A DNA stretch of 64,000 nucleotides from Streptomyces sp. NBC_01237 (GCF_035917275.1 NZ_CP108508.1:4216001-4280000); one strand, 5' to 3'. Counted from the first letter of the stretch, positions 9,695 through 20,152 are shown. The notes: generated from the sequence alone by a model not told the origin. Program-made: numbers and translations.

Positions 9695-9715
9695 GTTGAG
9701 TCTATTCCACTCAAG
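9695..9715. promoter_or_regulatory. HAIR operator (HspR-binding) upstream of clpB
   Basis: The 21 bases match the HAIR consensus CTTGAGT-N7-ACTCAAG at all but one position (GTTGAGT-N7-ACTCAAG). It lies 92-112 bp upstream of the clpB start. Just closer to clpB is a separate 13-bp palindrome TTGACTGAGTCAA (9672-9684), which has the opposite half-site order and is not a HAIR box. Confidence 0.93.
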
Positions 9716-9942
9716 CCTGAAGACGTACCCCGGCCCGTGTCGCACTTCGGCCTGAAGCCGTACCCCGGCGTGTGCCACCCTTCGGCCGAGGACACATATG
9801 CGCGCCCGGCACCGCCGGTCCCGGCTCCGGTCCGTCCCCGGCCGCCCCGGCGCTGTTCCGTTCCGGGCCCTGATCCGAGTGAACCTTTCACCACCCCGGC
9901 CCGCCACCGCAGCACGCCCCCTCGGGCGCCTACGCTTCGGGC

Positions 9943-10344
9943 ATGCCCGACGTACGCGATCCCAGCCCCGAGTACCTGGCCTTCTGGCGCGAGCGCCATC
10001 TGTGCACCCTGACGACGCTCCGCCCGAACGGCACCCCGCACGTGGTGCCCGTCGGCGTGACCTACGACCCCGGGGCGGGGCTCGCCCGCGTCATCACCAA
10101 CAAGAACAGCCGCAAGGTCGCCAACATCCTGGCCGCGGGCCCGGACGGGGCACGGGTCGCCGTCTGCCAGACGCACCGCGCCCGCTGGGCGACGCTGGAG
10201 GGCCGCGCGACGATCCGCATGGACCAGGACAGCGTCGACGACGCGGTACGCCGCTACACGGAGCGCTACGAGCGCACGCCGAAGCCCAGCGCCGACCGGG
10301 TCGTCATCGAGATCGCCCTGGACCGGGCGCTCGGCAGGGCCTGA
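9943..10344 (+). CDS. PPOX-class (probable F420-dependent) flavin-fold enzyme
   Basis: 133 aa. The start [14 protein letters not shown] is the first in-frame ATG of the conserved block. The split-barrel fold of the pyridoxamine 5'-phosphate oxidase family is visible: [21 protein letters not shown] is the first beta hairpin, [11 protein letters not shown] the loop that binds the cofactor phosphate, and [12 protein letters not shown] a further strand. In actinomycetes this small class often uses F420 rather than FMN; the substrate cannot be read from the sequence. It is monocistronic, with a strong hairpin directly after it. Confidence 0.88.
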   Translation: MPDVRDPSPEYLAFWRERHLCTLTTLRPNGTPHVVPVGVTYDPGAGLARVITNKNSRKVANILAAGPDGARVAVCQTHRARWATLEGRATIRMDQDSVDDAVRRYTERYERTPKPSADRVVIEIALDRALGRA

Positions 10345-10369
10345 GCCAGCCCGCGGCGGAACAGCACAA

Positions 10370-10402
10370 CGGCGCCACCGTGTTCAGGTCACGGTGGCGC
10401 CG
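10370..10402. terminator. Hairpin terminator
   Basis: A perfect 13-bp stem (CGGCGCCACCGTG with CACGGTGGCGCCG) and a 7-nt loop lie 26 bp after the PPOX stop. It separates that gene from the converging minus-strand genes. Confidence 0.85.
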
Positions 10403-10449
10403 CTGTGTGGGGGAAGCGCCTGAGCGATATGGAACGACGGGGGAATCGC

Positions 10450-10767
10450 TCAGGCACTGCGGGGGGTGGCGGAGATGGCTTCTGTTTCGAACAGCTCATG
10501 ATCACGCTGGTCGAGATTGACGAAAATCATGCCGTACCTCACGGCACAGCGGACCGGCTGCGGGGCACCGCGGGGCCGACGGAGACAGCGATAGGCGCGG
10601 ACGCCCTCGTCCTCCTCCATCACCACGACGATCGGCTCTCCGAACAGGGTGACCATCAACGAATCGCCACGGTGGGGGAGTGCCGTGAGCAGATCGATGA
10701 AATGCCACCCTGAGCGGTAGGCCGTGGCCATTTCCCGCCGGAAGGTGCGGTCGTCCGGGGGGATCAT
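10450..10767 (-). CDS. Small Rieske-like protein with degenerate ligands, coupled to the repeat peptide
   Basis: 105 aa. The ATG overlaps the stop of the repeat-peptide gene as ATGA, implying translational coupling. The core (SLMVTLFGEPIVVVMEEDEGVRAYRC, abridged) resembles the first strands of the Rieske [2Fe-2S] domain of ring-hydroxylating oxygenases. In a working Rieske domain two Cys-x-His and Cys-x2-His motifs bind the cluster. Here the first reads RCLRRPRG and the second RCAVRYG, so both Cys but neither His remains. It is also far shorter than an oxygenase and has no catalytic domain. It could be a regulatory or binding domain or a remnant. The tight link to the neighbouring peptide suggests a joint function. 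The family call is tentative. Confidence 0.6.
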   Translation of the reverse strand: MIPPDDRTFRREMATAYRSGWHFIDLLTALPHRGDSLMVTLFGEPIVVVMEEDEGVRAYRCLRRPRGAPQPVRCAVRYGMIFVNLDQRDHELFETEAISATPRSA

Positions 10768-11084
10768 GCCTGCGCCGTCGCTCGTGGCGCGATGTCCCAC
10801 ACCAGGTCGGGCGGTGCCACGTCCCGGGCCTGCGCCGGCTTCGATCCGACCGGCGCCACGTCCCACACCAGGTCCGGCGGGGGCAGGGCCCGGACGTACG
10901 AGGCCTTCGCCCCGGTCGGCGCGATGTCCCACACCAGATCCGGCGGGGGTGCGGCCTGCGTCTGCGCGCCTGCCGTGTCGGTGGGCGCACTGTCCCAGAC
11001 CAGGTCCTGGATACTGATCGCTCCGATCGCCAGCCCAGCGGAGAAGGCCGCGGCAAGCGCCGAGCGAAGCATTTTGCTACCCAT
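10764..11084 (-). CDS. Secreted or anchored peptide with four DLVWD repeats
   Basis: 106 aa from ATG at 11084 (MGSKMLRSAL); a GTG at 11102 in the same frame is an alternative start. The N-terminus has basic residues followed by a hydrophobic stretch (LAAAFSAGLAIGAIS), i.e. a signal peptide or single anchor. The rest is four copies of DLVWDxAP at residues 27, 49, 71 and 93. They are spaced exactly 22 residues apart and separated by variable Pro/Ala/Gln linkers, three of them ending in PPD or PPPD. I recognise no family. The architecture (leader plus equally spaced identical cores) is that of a multi-copy peptide precursor or of a repeat ligand. It is co-translated with the Rieske-like gene and divergent from a LuxR-type regulator. 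Confidence 0.75.
   Translation of the reverse strand: MGSKMLRSALAAAFSAGLAIGAISIQDLVWDSAPTDTAGAQTQAAPPPDLVWDIAPTGAKASYVRALPPPDLVWDVAPVGSKPAQARDVAPPDLVWDIAPRATAQA
10785..11006 (-). repeat. Four-copy 66-bp coding repeat (DLVWDxAP)
   Basis: The octapeptide-coding units begin at 11006, 10940, 10874 and 10808 on the minus strand, a period of exactly 66 bp. The five codons for DLVWD are nearly invariant, while the 14-residue linkers differ. Selection therefore appears to act on the motif and its phase rather than on recent duplication. Confidence 0.9.
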
Positions 11085-11177
11085 AGTCGGCTTCGTCCTC
11101 ACTTCCAAGGTTTCCTCTCCCCCGCATGACAAGACGATGGCTCATTCAGGCACGTCAATGCCACAGGATCGATGCAT

Positions 11178-11203
11178 CATGTTCCTGTAGTTTCATGTTC
11201 CTG
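11178..11203. promoter_or_regulatory. Direct-repeat candidate operator between peptide and LuxR genes
   Basis: Two copies of CATGTTCCTG (11178-11187 and 11194-11203) with a 16-bp period (1.5 helical turns) lie immediately before the ribosome site of the LuxR-type gene and in the 131-bp divergent intergenic region. They are a candidate binding site for that regulator; not proven. Confidence 0.45.
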
Positions 11204-11215
11204 GGGGGTGGAGAA

Positions 11216-12196
11216 TTGACAATAAACAGCACAAATACGACACATCCCCACTCTGTCACCGCCCTGTGCGAGGAGGGGATACGGCTCTACGCCAGCGCGC
11301 TGAGCGTGGGCAAGATCGCCCGCTCCGAAGTGGCGGCCGCGCCCTGTCTGCTGGAGTTCGCCCTGCTTCATCCGGATCCGGCCGACGACGCCTGGCTCCG
11401 GCCGGTACCGCCGTCCGCCGCGCTGACGCAGCGGCTCCATCCGATCGAGCGGGAGATCCAGGCCCGCAGACAGCTCTCCGTCGAGCTGACCGACACCTTC
11501 GAACCGTTCATGGCCATCAGCGCCCAGACACCCACCACGCACGCGATCACGGTGCTTGAGGGAATCGACCGGATCAACGCCTCCATCGAGCTCGCCATGG
11601 CCGAGTGCCGGTCGGAGGTCCTGACCATCCAGCCGGGCGGCGGCCGCAGCGAGGGCACCCTCAACATCGCCGTGGAGCGCGGGAACATGCTCGCCGAACG
11701 CGGCGTCGGCATGCGCTCGCTCTACCAGCACACCATCCGCCACAGCCACGGCACCCTGACGTACGCGGACCGCATGACAGCGGGCAAGGTCGAAATCCGC
11801 ACCCTCGAAGAGCTCATCGAACGGCTGATGATCTTCGACCACACCGTCGCCTTCATCCCCGCCACGGACGACCGCCGAGTGGCGCTCGAACTGCGCCACC
11901 CCGGGCTCGTGCAGTACCTGGCCAAGGTCTTCGAGCAGCTGTGGAGCCGCGCCGCGCCGCTGCGGGAGGAAGTCAAGTACGAACCGACGCCCAAGGGCAT
12001 CAGCGGGGTCCAGCGCTCCATCGCGCAACTGCTCGTCGAGGGCCATGTGGACGACTCCATCGCCCGGCGTCTGGGCATGAACGTCCGGACCTGCCGGGCG
12101 CACGTCGCCAAGCTCTCCGCCGCCCTGGGCAGCAGCAGCCGGGCCCAGCTCGGCTATCTGATCGCCCGGTCGGGAATCCTCGACCAGGACTCCTGA
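11216..12196 (+). CDS. LuxR-type (GerE HTH) transcriptional regulator
   Basis: 326 aa from a TTG start (MTINSTNTTHPHS) with a strong GGTGGAG ribosome site 3-4 nt upstream; upstream in-frame ATGs have none. The N-terminal part (about 10-75) resembles a TrmB-like winged helix. The middle (about 110-250) is a PLD/TrmB-type sensor-like region (IQPGGGRSEGTLNIAVERG). Residues about 262-320 are a GerE helix-turn-helix (VQRSIAQLLVEGHVDDSIAR, NVRTCRAHVAKLSAALG). It has no receiver domain. It is divergent from the DLVWD-repeat peptide and may respond to it or control it. The TTG start implies low translation. Confidence 0.85.
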   Translation: MTINSTNTTHPHSVTALCEEGIRLYASALSVGKIARSEVAAAPCLLEFALLHPDPADDAWLRPVPPSAALTQRLHPIEREIQARRQLSVELTDTFEPFMAISAQTPTTHAITVLEGIDRINASIELAMAECRSEVLTIQPGGGRSEGTLNIAVERGNMLAERGVGMRSLYQHTIRHSHGTLTYADRMTAGKVEIRTLEELIERLMIFDHTVAFIPATDDRRVALELRHPGLVQYLAKVFEQLWSRAAPLREEVKYEPTPKGISGVQRSIAQLLVEGHVDDSIARRLGMNVRTCRAHVAKLSAALGSSSRAQLGYLIARSGILDQDS

Positions 12197-12211
12197 ACGC
12201 CCCGGAGCGCG

Positions 12212-12261
12212 CCGCAGGGCCCGCCTCCCGGAAGTGGACTCCCGGGTGACGGGCCCTGCGG
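12212..12261. terminator. Bidirectional terminator between LuxR gene and hspR
   Basis: CCGCAGGGCCCG (12212-12223) pairs perfectly with CGGGCCCTGCGG (12250-12261). It sits between the converging LuxR-type and hspR genes. Confidence 0.75.
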
Positions 12262-12305
12262 TTCACGCACGAGCTCCGGAGCGACGCCTCGCGGCGCCAC
12301 CCGCA

Positions 12306-12752
12306 TCAGTCCTTCGGCTTCTTCGGCCGCCAGACCACCAGCGCGCTGGTGTGCTGCACGTCCTGGTACGGCACCAGATCACGGCGGTACGAGGCATGCA
12401 CCTGCGCCTCGCGCTGCTGCATGGCGACCGCCGCGCCGTCCACCGCCGCCGAGAGCTCGGCGACGCGCTGCTGGAGGGCGGCGACCTGGTTCTCCAGCTC
12501 GATGATGCGTTTGATGCCGGCCAGGTTGATGCCCTCGTCCTGCGACAGCTGCTGCACGGTGCGCAGCAGCTCGATGTCGCGGGCCGAGTAGCGCCTGCCG
12601 CGCCCGGCCGTGCGGTCCGGGGAGACGAGGCCGAGACGGTCGTACTGACGCAGCGTCTGCGGGTGGAGGCCCGAGAGCTGGGCCGCGATCGAGATCACGT
12701 ACACAGGTGATTCATCGGTCAGCCGATACGGATTACGTCGACGGCCGTCCAT
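12306..12752 (-). CDS. hspR: Heat-shock repressor HspR (MerR family)
   Basis: 148 aa. The N-terminal MerR-type winged helix includes VYVISIAAQLSGLHPQTLRQ and YDRLGLVSPDR; a coiled coil follows (ELENQVAALQQRVAELSA). The ATG lies one base after the dnaJ stop, and an AAGGGAG ribosome site sits inside the end of dnaJ. It is the last gene of dnaK-grpE-dnaJ-hspR. HspR with DnaK as co-repressor binds HAIR sites, three of which are visible (upstream of dnaK and clpB), giving the autoregulated heat-shock circuit known in Streptomyces. Confidence 0.97.
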   Translation of the reverse strand: MDGRRRNPYRLTDESPVYVISIAAQLSGLHPQTLRQYDRLGLVSPDRTAGRGRRYSARDIELLRTVQQLSQDEGINLAGIKRIIELENQVAALQQRVAELSAAVDGAAVAMQQREAQVHASYRRDLVPYQDVQHTSALVVWRPKKPKD

Positions 12753-12753
12753 C

Positions 12754-13935
12754 TCAAGCTCCCTTCGCAGCCTGGAACAGCTCCGCCCGCGGGTCCTGGT
12801 CCGCGGTCGCCTTCCGGTAGGTCTCCAGCGCGTCCCTGGCCTCCTGCGGGAGGTCCGTGGGCACATCCACCTCGACGGTGACCAGCAGGTCGCCGCGAGT
12901 GCCGTCCTTGCGTACCGCGCCCTTTCCGCGGGCCCGCATCGTACGCCCGTTGGGGGTGCCGGCCGGAAGCTTCAGGGTGACCGCGGGTCCGCCGAGCGTG
13001 GGGACCTTGACCTCGCCGCCGAGCGCCGCCTCCGTGAAGGTGACGGGCACGGTGACGGTGAGGTTGTCGCCCTTGCGGCCGAAGACCGGGTGGGCGTCGA
13101 CATGGACGACGACATAGAGGTCGCCGGCCGGACCGCCGCGCTCCCCCGGGCTGCCCTTGCCGCGCAGCCGGATCCGCTGGCCGTCCAGGACGCCCGCGGG
13201 AATCCTGACCTGCATGGTGCGGGCCGACTTCGCCCGGCCGCTGCCCTTGCAGACCTCGCAGGGGTCCTGGGCGATGAGGCCCCGGCCCTTGCAGTCCACA
13301 CAGGGGTCGGTGAGCGAGAAGCCGCCGCCGCTGCCGCGCGAGACCTGGCCGGTGCCGACGCAGGTCGGGCAGACCCTCGGGGTGCCGTTCTTGTCGCCGG
13401 TGCCCGAACACGCCTTGCAGGGCGCCTGGCTGGACATCCGCAGCGGGACCGTGGCCCCGTCGACCGCCTCGGTGAAGCTGAGCGTCACCTCGGACTCGAT
13501 GTCCTGGCCGCGGCGCGGCTGCACACGCGTGCCCGTACCGCCGCGGTTGAACAGGCCGCCGAAGACGTCGCCCAGACCGCCACCGCCGCCGAACCCGCCC
13601 GCGCCACCGGGCTGGCCGCCCCGCTGGGCGCCGCCGAAGAGGTCGCCCAGGTCGAAGTTGCCTCCCGCGCCACCGGGACCGGCGCGGAAGCCACCGTTGC
13701 CGAAGAGGGCGCGCGCCTCGTCGTACTCCTTGCGCTTCTTGGTGTCACCGAGGACGTCGTTCGCCTCGGAGATCTCCTTGAAGCGCGACTCCGCCTTGGC
13801 GTCGCCCTTGTTGGCGTCCGGGTGGAACTCGCGGGCGAGCTTGCGGTACGCCTTCTTGATCTCGGCGTCGGTGGCGTCCTTGGGGACGCCGAGGACCTTG
13901 TAGTAGTCCTTCTCGACGAAGTCCTTCGTGCTCAT
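12754..13935 (-). CDS. dnaJ: Chaperone DnaJ (Hsp40)
   Basis: 393 aa, type I DnaJ. J-domain with the HPD motif (REFHPDANKG) at residues about 10-75; Gly/Phe-rich linker (GGAGGNFDLGDLFGG and following) to about 150; four CxxCxGxG zinc repeats (CKACSGTG, CPTCVGTG, CVDCKGRG, CEVCKGSG); then the C-terminal substrate-binding domain. It stimulates DnaK ATPase. The start lies 93 bp after the grpE stop, and the gap contains a strong 11-bp hairpin (13965-13990), so expression may be separated from grpE by processing or partial termination. Confidence 0.98.
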   Translation of the reverse strand: MSTKDFVEKDYYKVLGVPKDATDAEIKKAYRKLAREFHPDANKGDAKAESRFKEISEANDVLGDTKKRKEYDEARALFGNGGFRAGPGGAGGNFDLGDLFGGAQRGGQPGGAGGFGGGGGLGDVFGGLFNRGGTGTRVQPRRGQDIESEVTLSFTEAVDGATVPLRMSSQAPCKACSGTGDKNGTPRVCPTCVGTGQVSRGSGGGFSLTDPCVDCKGRGLIAQDPCEVCKGSGRAKSARTMQVRIPAGVLDGQRIRLRGKGSPGERGGPAGDLYVVVHVDAHPVFGRKGDNLTVTVPVTFTEAALGGEVKVPTLGGPAVTLKLPAGTPNGRTMRARGKGAVRKDGTRGDLLVTVEVDVPTDLPQEARDALETYRKATADQDPRAELFQAAKGA

Positions 13936-13964
13936 CGACGTCCCTCCTTCCGGACGATCGGCCG

Positions 13965-13990
13965 AGCGACCGGCCTGTTGGCCGGTCGCT
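13965..13990. promoter_or_regulatory. Intercistronic hairpin between grpE and dnaJ
   Basis: AGCGACCGGCC and GGCCGGTCGCT form a perfect 11-bp stem with a TGTT loop in the 93-bp gap inside the dnaK operon. It could be a partial terminator or an RNA stability element lowering dnaJ-hspR relative to dnaK-grpE. Confidence 0.65.
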
Positions 13991-14028
13991 GGGCCGGGCG
14001 GTGAGCACCGGGATGGTCGGACGGGATG

Positions 14029-16541
<2,513 letters not shown>

Positions 16542-16544
16542 CTA

Positions 16545-16565
16545 CTTGAGTGGATCTGACTCAAG
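16545..16565. promoter_or_regulatory. HAIR operator 1 of dnaK (HspR site)
   Basis: CTTGAGT-N7-ACTCAAG, a perfect HAIR consensus, starts 22 bp upstream of the dnaK ATG. Confidence 0.97.
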
Positions 16566-16596
16566 AATGCATGACACCCGCCCCAGAGTCAACAGA

Positions 16597-16617
16597 CCTG
16601 AGCGGGCCTGACTCAAC
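16597..16617. promoter_or_regulatory. HAIR operator 2 of dnaK (imperfect)
   Basis: CCTGAGC-N7-ACTCAAC keeps the TGAG/CTCA cores at the correct 7-bp spacing, 31 bp beyond operator 1. Two to three HAIR boxes upstream of dnaK are known in streptomycetes. Confidence 0.8.
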
Positions 16618-16816
16618 TTAGGTGCTCACCCCTAGTGCCACCAGGGCTTTCCCCGAGGCGTCGACCCGTCCGCACGCGGTTCATCCCGTGGCACATCCCG
16701 CGCCACGCCCCGCGCACCCCTCGCCCCACCATCCCACCGTGGCATCGTTCTGTCACAAAATGCCGTGAGCCGGTCATAACCGGCACACCATCGGACCTCG
16801 AACCCGGGCGGACGCG

Positions 16817-17641
16817 ATGCGGAACGCGAGGCAGAACCCCAGACGGCGGCGCGCGGAGCGGCAGCGACGACCCGGCGCGTGGGACCGGTCCGGTACATGG
16901 GGCCGGTCCGGGGTGTGGGGCCGGCCGCCCGTCCGGGGCCGGTCCGGGGCGTGGGGCCGGTCCGGCGCGTTCGGCCCCGGACGGGCGCGGCCCCGGCGAA
17001 CGGCGGTACGACCGGCATCGCTGCCCGCGACGGTCCGTACGGCGGCGTGGACAGCACTGGACGCGGCACGCCTCTTCACCTCCCGCGTGACGGCCAAACG
17101 GGTACTGGACCTGATGATCGGCTCGGCCCTCCTGGTCCTGGCCGCCCCCGCCCTGGCCGCGGGCGCCCTCGCGCTGGCGGTGAAACGCCCGCCCGGCGGC
17201 GTACTGGAGCGCCGGACCCTGACCGGTCTGCACGGCCGCGCCTTCGAACTGCGCTCCCTGCGCACCCGCGGGCTCCGGCTCGACGTCCTCTCCCGGCTGC
17301 CCCACGTCGTCCGGGGGGACCTCTCCCTCGTCGGCCCGACCCCGCTCGCGCCGGGCGACTTGGGGGCCATGGGAGCCGGAACCGGGCACTGGCGTCGGGA
17401 GCTGCGACCGGGCCTGACAGGCTTGGCCCAGGTACGGGCCCGTTCCGGGATGCCCTGGGACGAACCCGACCTGCTCGACCAGCACTACGCCGAGCACCGC
17501 GGAACGGTGCTCGACCTCGTCATCCTGGCGGAATCCGTACACCGTCCGCTGCGTGCGGCGCTTCGCGGGCTCGCCCGGCGCGGCAAGGCACACCTGAGCG
17601 ACACAGATCACCGCTTGCCCGGCTACAGCGTCGCGGAATAA
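16817..17641 (+). CDS. Bacterial sugar transferase-like protein (truncated core)
   Basis: 274 aa. From about residue 90 the sequence follows the polyprenyl-phosphate sugar-1-phosphate transferase family: one membrane helix (VLDLMIGSALLVLAAPALAA), then DLSLVGPTPL and the signature LRPGLTGLAQVRARSGM. However, the catalytic region between helix and signature is shorter than usual, and the typical KFRSM motif reads ELRSLRT. The first 75 residues are an Arg/Trp/Gly repeat (GAWDRSG, GVWGRP, GAWGRSG) caused by a DNA repeat at about 16870-16975. The true start may therefore be further in, at a GTG near residue 65. It would initiate a surface glycan. The reverse strand is also open but looks non-coding. 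Confidence 0.75.
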   Translation: MRNARQNPRRRRAERQRRPGAWDRSGTWGRSGVWGRPPVRGRSGAWGRSGAFGPGRARPRRTAVRPASLPATVRTAAWTALDAARLFTSRVTAKRVLDLMIGSALLVLAAPALAAGALALAVKRPPGGVLERRTLTGLHGRAFELRSLRTRGLRLDVLSRLPHVVRGDLSLVGPTPLAPGDLGAMGAGTGHWRRELRPGLTGLAQVRARSGMPWDEPDLLDQHYAEHRGTVLDLVILAESVHRPLRAALRGLARRGKAHLSDTDHRLPGYSVAE

Positions 17642-17723
17642 GTGGATAGTGTCAGCACAGACTGATTAAGTTACTGCTTAGTAGTGCTGGATCCCAACCC
17701 TCGCAGGCCCGAGGAGCCCCCTA

Positions 17724-19991
17724 ATGCAACTCGCCGCGATCATCGTGTCGCTGGTGCTGACCGTCGTCGGCGTTGCGCTCATCGCCCGAGCCGTCGCGCA
17801 GATCTACCGGTTCGTCCGACTCGGACAGCCGGTACCGGCAGGCAGCCGCACCGACGACCCCAAGCAGCGCACGATCACCCTGGTCAAGGAGTTCCTCGGC
17901 CACACCCGGATGAACCGGTGGGGCATTGTCGGCTTCGCCCACTGGTTCGTCGCCATCGGCTTCCTGACCCTGCCACCGACGCTGCTCCAGGCGTACGGAC
18001 AGCTCTTCCAGGCCGACTGGGTGCTGCCGATCATCGGCGGCTGGCTGCCGTTCGAGATGTACATCGAGTTCATCGGCCTGATGACGGTGGCCGGGATCGT
18101 CACACTGATGGCGATCCGGTTGCTGAACCTGCCCTCCCGGGCCGGCCGCAAGTCGCGCTTCGCGGGCTCCAAGGCCTGGCAGGCGTACTTCGTCGAGTAC
18201 GTCATCCTCGTCATCGGCCTCGCGATCCTGGCCCTGCGCGGCCTTGAGGGCGCGATCCACCACGTGGAGGGCTACGAGGCGGCGTACTTCGTCTCGTACC
18301 CCCTGGTGCTGGCCTTCAAGGGGCTCGCCCTCGGCACGCTCCAGAACCTCATCTACTTCACCGCGATGATCAAGATCGGCACCTCGCTGATCTGGATGAT
18401 CACGGTCTCGCTCAACACCAACATGGGTGTGGCCTGGCACCGCTTCCTCGGCTTCCCGAACATCTGGTTCAAGCGGAACGCCGACGGTGACGTCGCACTG
18501 GGCGCACTCCAGCCCATGACGTCGGGCGGCAAGGAGATCGACTTCGAGGACCCGGGCGAGGACGACGTCTTCGGTGTCTCACAGGTCGAGCAGTTCTCCT
18601 GGAAGGGCATCCTCGACTTCTCCACGTGCACCGAGTGCGGCCGCTGCCAGTCGCAGTGCCCCGCCTGGAACACCGGAAAGCCGCTCTCCCCGAAGCTCCT
18701 GATCATGTCGCTGCGCGACCACGCGCACGCCAAGGCCCCGTATCTGCTGGCCGGTGGCGGCAAGGACATGGAGGGCAACGAGAAGGCTTCGGCCGAGGCC
18801 CTCAAGGACGTTCCCGCGGCCGCCCTCGCGGAGGCCGAGCGCCCCCTCATCGGCACCGCCGAGGAGAACGGCGTCATCGACCCGGACGTGCTGTGGTCCT
18901 GCACCACCTGCGGTGCGTGCGTGGAGCAGTGCCCGGTCGACATCGAGCACATCGACCACATCGTCGACATGCGCCGCTACCAGGTGATGATCGAGTCCGC
19001 GTTCCCGTCCGAGGCGGGCACGATGCTCAAGAACCTGGAGAAGAAGGGCAACCCCTGGGGTCTCGCCAAGAAGCAGCGCGTCGAGTGGACCAAGGAGGTC
19101 GACTTCGAGATCCCGATCGTCGGCAAAGACGTCGAGGACCTCAGCGAGATCGACTACCTGTACTGGGTCGGCTGCGCGGGCGCCCTGGAGGACCGGGCCA
19201 AGAAGACGACGAAGGCGTTCGCCGAACTGCTCCACATCGCGGGCGTCAAGTTCGCGATCATGGGCGGCGACGAGAAGTGCACGGGTGACTCGGCCCGCCG
19301 CCTGGGCAACGAGCCGCTGTTCCAGCAGCTCGGCCAGGAGAACGTCGCGATGCTGAACATGGCGTTCGGCGAGGACGAGGACGACGAGGCGACCAGGAAG
19401 CCGAAGTCGTCGAAGAAGATCGTCGCCACCTGCCCGCACTGCTTCAACACCATCGCCAACGAGTACCCGCAGCTCGGCGGCGAGTACGAGGTCATCCACC
19501 ACACGCAGCTGCTCCAGCACCTGGTGGACGAGGGCAAGCTGGTCCCGGTGACCCCGGTCGAGGGCCTGATCACGTATCACGACCCGTGCTACCTGGGCCG
19601 TCACAACAAGATCTACTCGCCGCCGCGCGAGATCATCGCGAAGGTCCCGGGTCTGCGGAACGAGGAGATGCACCGCCACAAGGAGCGCGGCTTCTGCTGC
19701 GGCGCCGGTGGTGCCCGGATGTGGATGGAGGAGCGGATCGGCAAGCGCGTCAACAACGAGCGCGTCGACGAAGCCCTCTCCCTCAATCCGGACATCGTCT
19801 CCACCGCCTGCCCGTTCTGCCTCGTCATGCTGACCGACTCGGTCAACGGCAAGAAGAACGACGGCACGGCCAAGGAATCGATCCAGGTGGTCGACGTCTC
19901 GCAGCTCCTGCTGGAGTCCGTGAAGACGCCCGCCGACCCGGCGGACGAGCCGGAGACGGCGGACGCGCCGGAGCCCGAACCGGCGGCGTAA
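17724..19991 (+). CDS. Membrane (Fe-S)-binding CCG-domain oxidoreductase
   Basis: 755 aa with a GAGGAG ribosome site. Five or so transmembrane helices fill the first 230 residues, similar to the NarI/DsrM cytochrome-b-like region. Two [4Fe-4S] ferredoxin motifs follow (CTECGRCQSQCP near 300 and CTTCGACVEQCP near 395). The C-terminal half carries two CCG (heterodisulfide-reductase D type) domains: CPHCFNTI with YHDPCYLGRHN, and GFCCGAGG with ACPFCLVM. The last 25 residues are Pro/Glu-rich. Such proteins pass electrons between the quinone pool and unknown thiol/disulfide or lactate-type substrates; the partner is not visible here. It is common in Streptomyces as a single gene, and a hairpin follows. 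Confidence 0.92.
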   Translation: MQLAAIIVSLVLTVVGVALIARAVAQIYRFVRLGQPVPAGSRTDDPKQRTITLVKEFLGHTRMNRWGIVGFAHWFVAIGFLTLPPTLLQAYGQLFQADWVLPIIGGWLPFEMYIEFIGLMTVAGIVTLMAIRLLNLPSRAGRKSRFAGSKAWQAYFVEYVILVIGLAILALRGLEGAIHHVEGYEAAYFVSYPLVLAFKGLALGTLQNLIYFTAMIKIGTSLIWMITVSLNTNMGVAWHRFLGFPNIWFKRNADGDVALGALQPMTSGGKEIDFEDPGEDDVFGVSQVEQFSWKGILDFSTCTECGRCQSQCPAWNTGKPLSPKLLIMSLRDHAHAKAPYLLAGGGKDMEGNEKASAEALKDVPAAALAEAERPLIGTAEENGVIDPDVLWSCTTCGACVEQCPVDIEHIDHIVDMRRYQVMIESAFPSEAGTMLKNLEKKGNPWGLAKKQRVEWTKEVDFEIPIVGKDVEDLSEIDYLYWVGCAGALEDRAKKTTKAFAELLHIAGVKFAIMGGDEKCTGDSARRLGNEPLFQQLGQENVAMLNMAFGEDEDDEATRKPKSSKKIVATCPHCFNTIANEYPQLGGEYEVIHHTQLLQHLVDEGKLVPVTPVEGLITYHDPCYLGRHNKIYSPPREIIAKVPGLRNEEMHRHKERGFCCGAGGARMWMEERIGKRVNNERVDEALSLNPDIVSTACPFCLVMLTDSVNGKKNDGTAKESIQVVDVSQLLLESVKTPADPADEPETADAPEPEPAA

Positions 19992-20010
19992 CCGATCCGT
20001 ACGACGCCGC

Positions 20011-20049
20011 AAGCGGCCGGACCTGCCTCGGGGGCAGGACCGGCCGCTT
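20011..20049 (+). terminator. Terminator after the Fe-S reductase
   Basis: A hairpin of 17 base positions (AAGCGGCCGG-A-CCTGCC against GGCAGG-A-CCGGCCGCTT) with one A-A mismatch and a 5-nt loop lies 19 bp after the stop. Confidence 0.85.
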
Positions 20050-20152
20050 CTGCGTGTGAGCACGGTCGCATGTGAGCCGGGACATGTACGCGGCGGGGCG
20101 AACTGCAGCATCATGTGGCGCGCACGCATGACGGACGACGGACGACGGTTCA

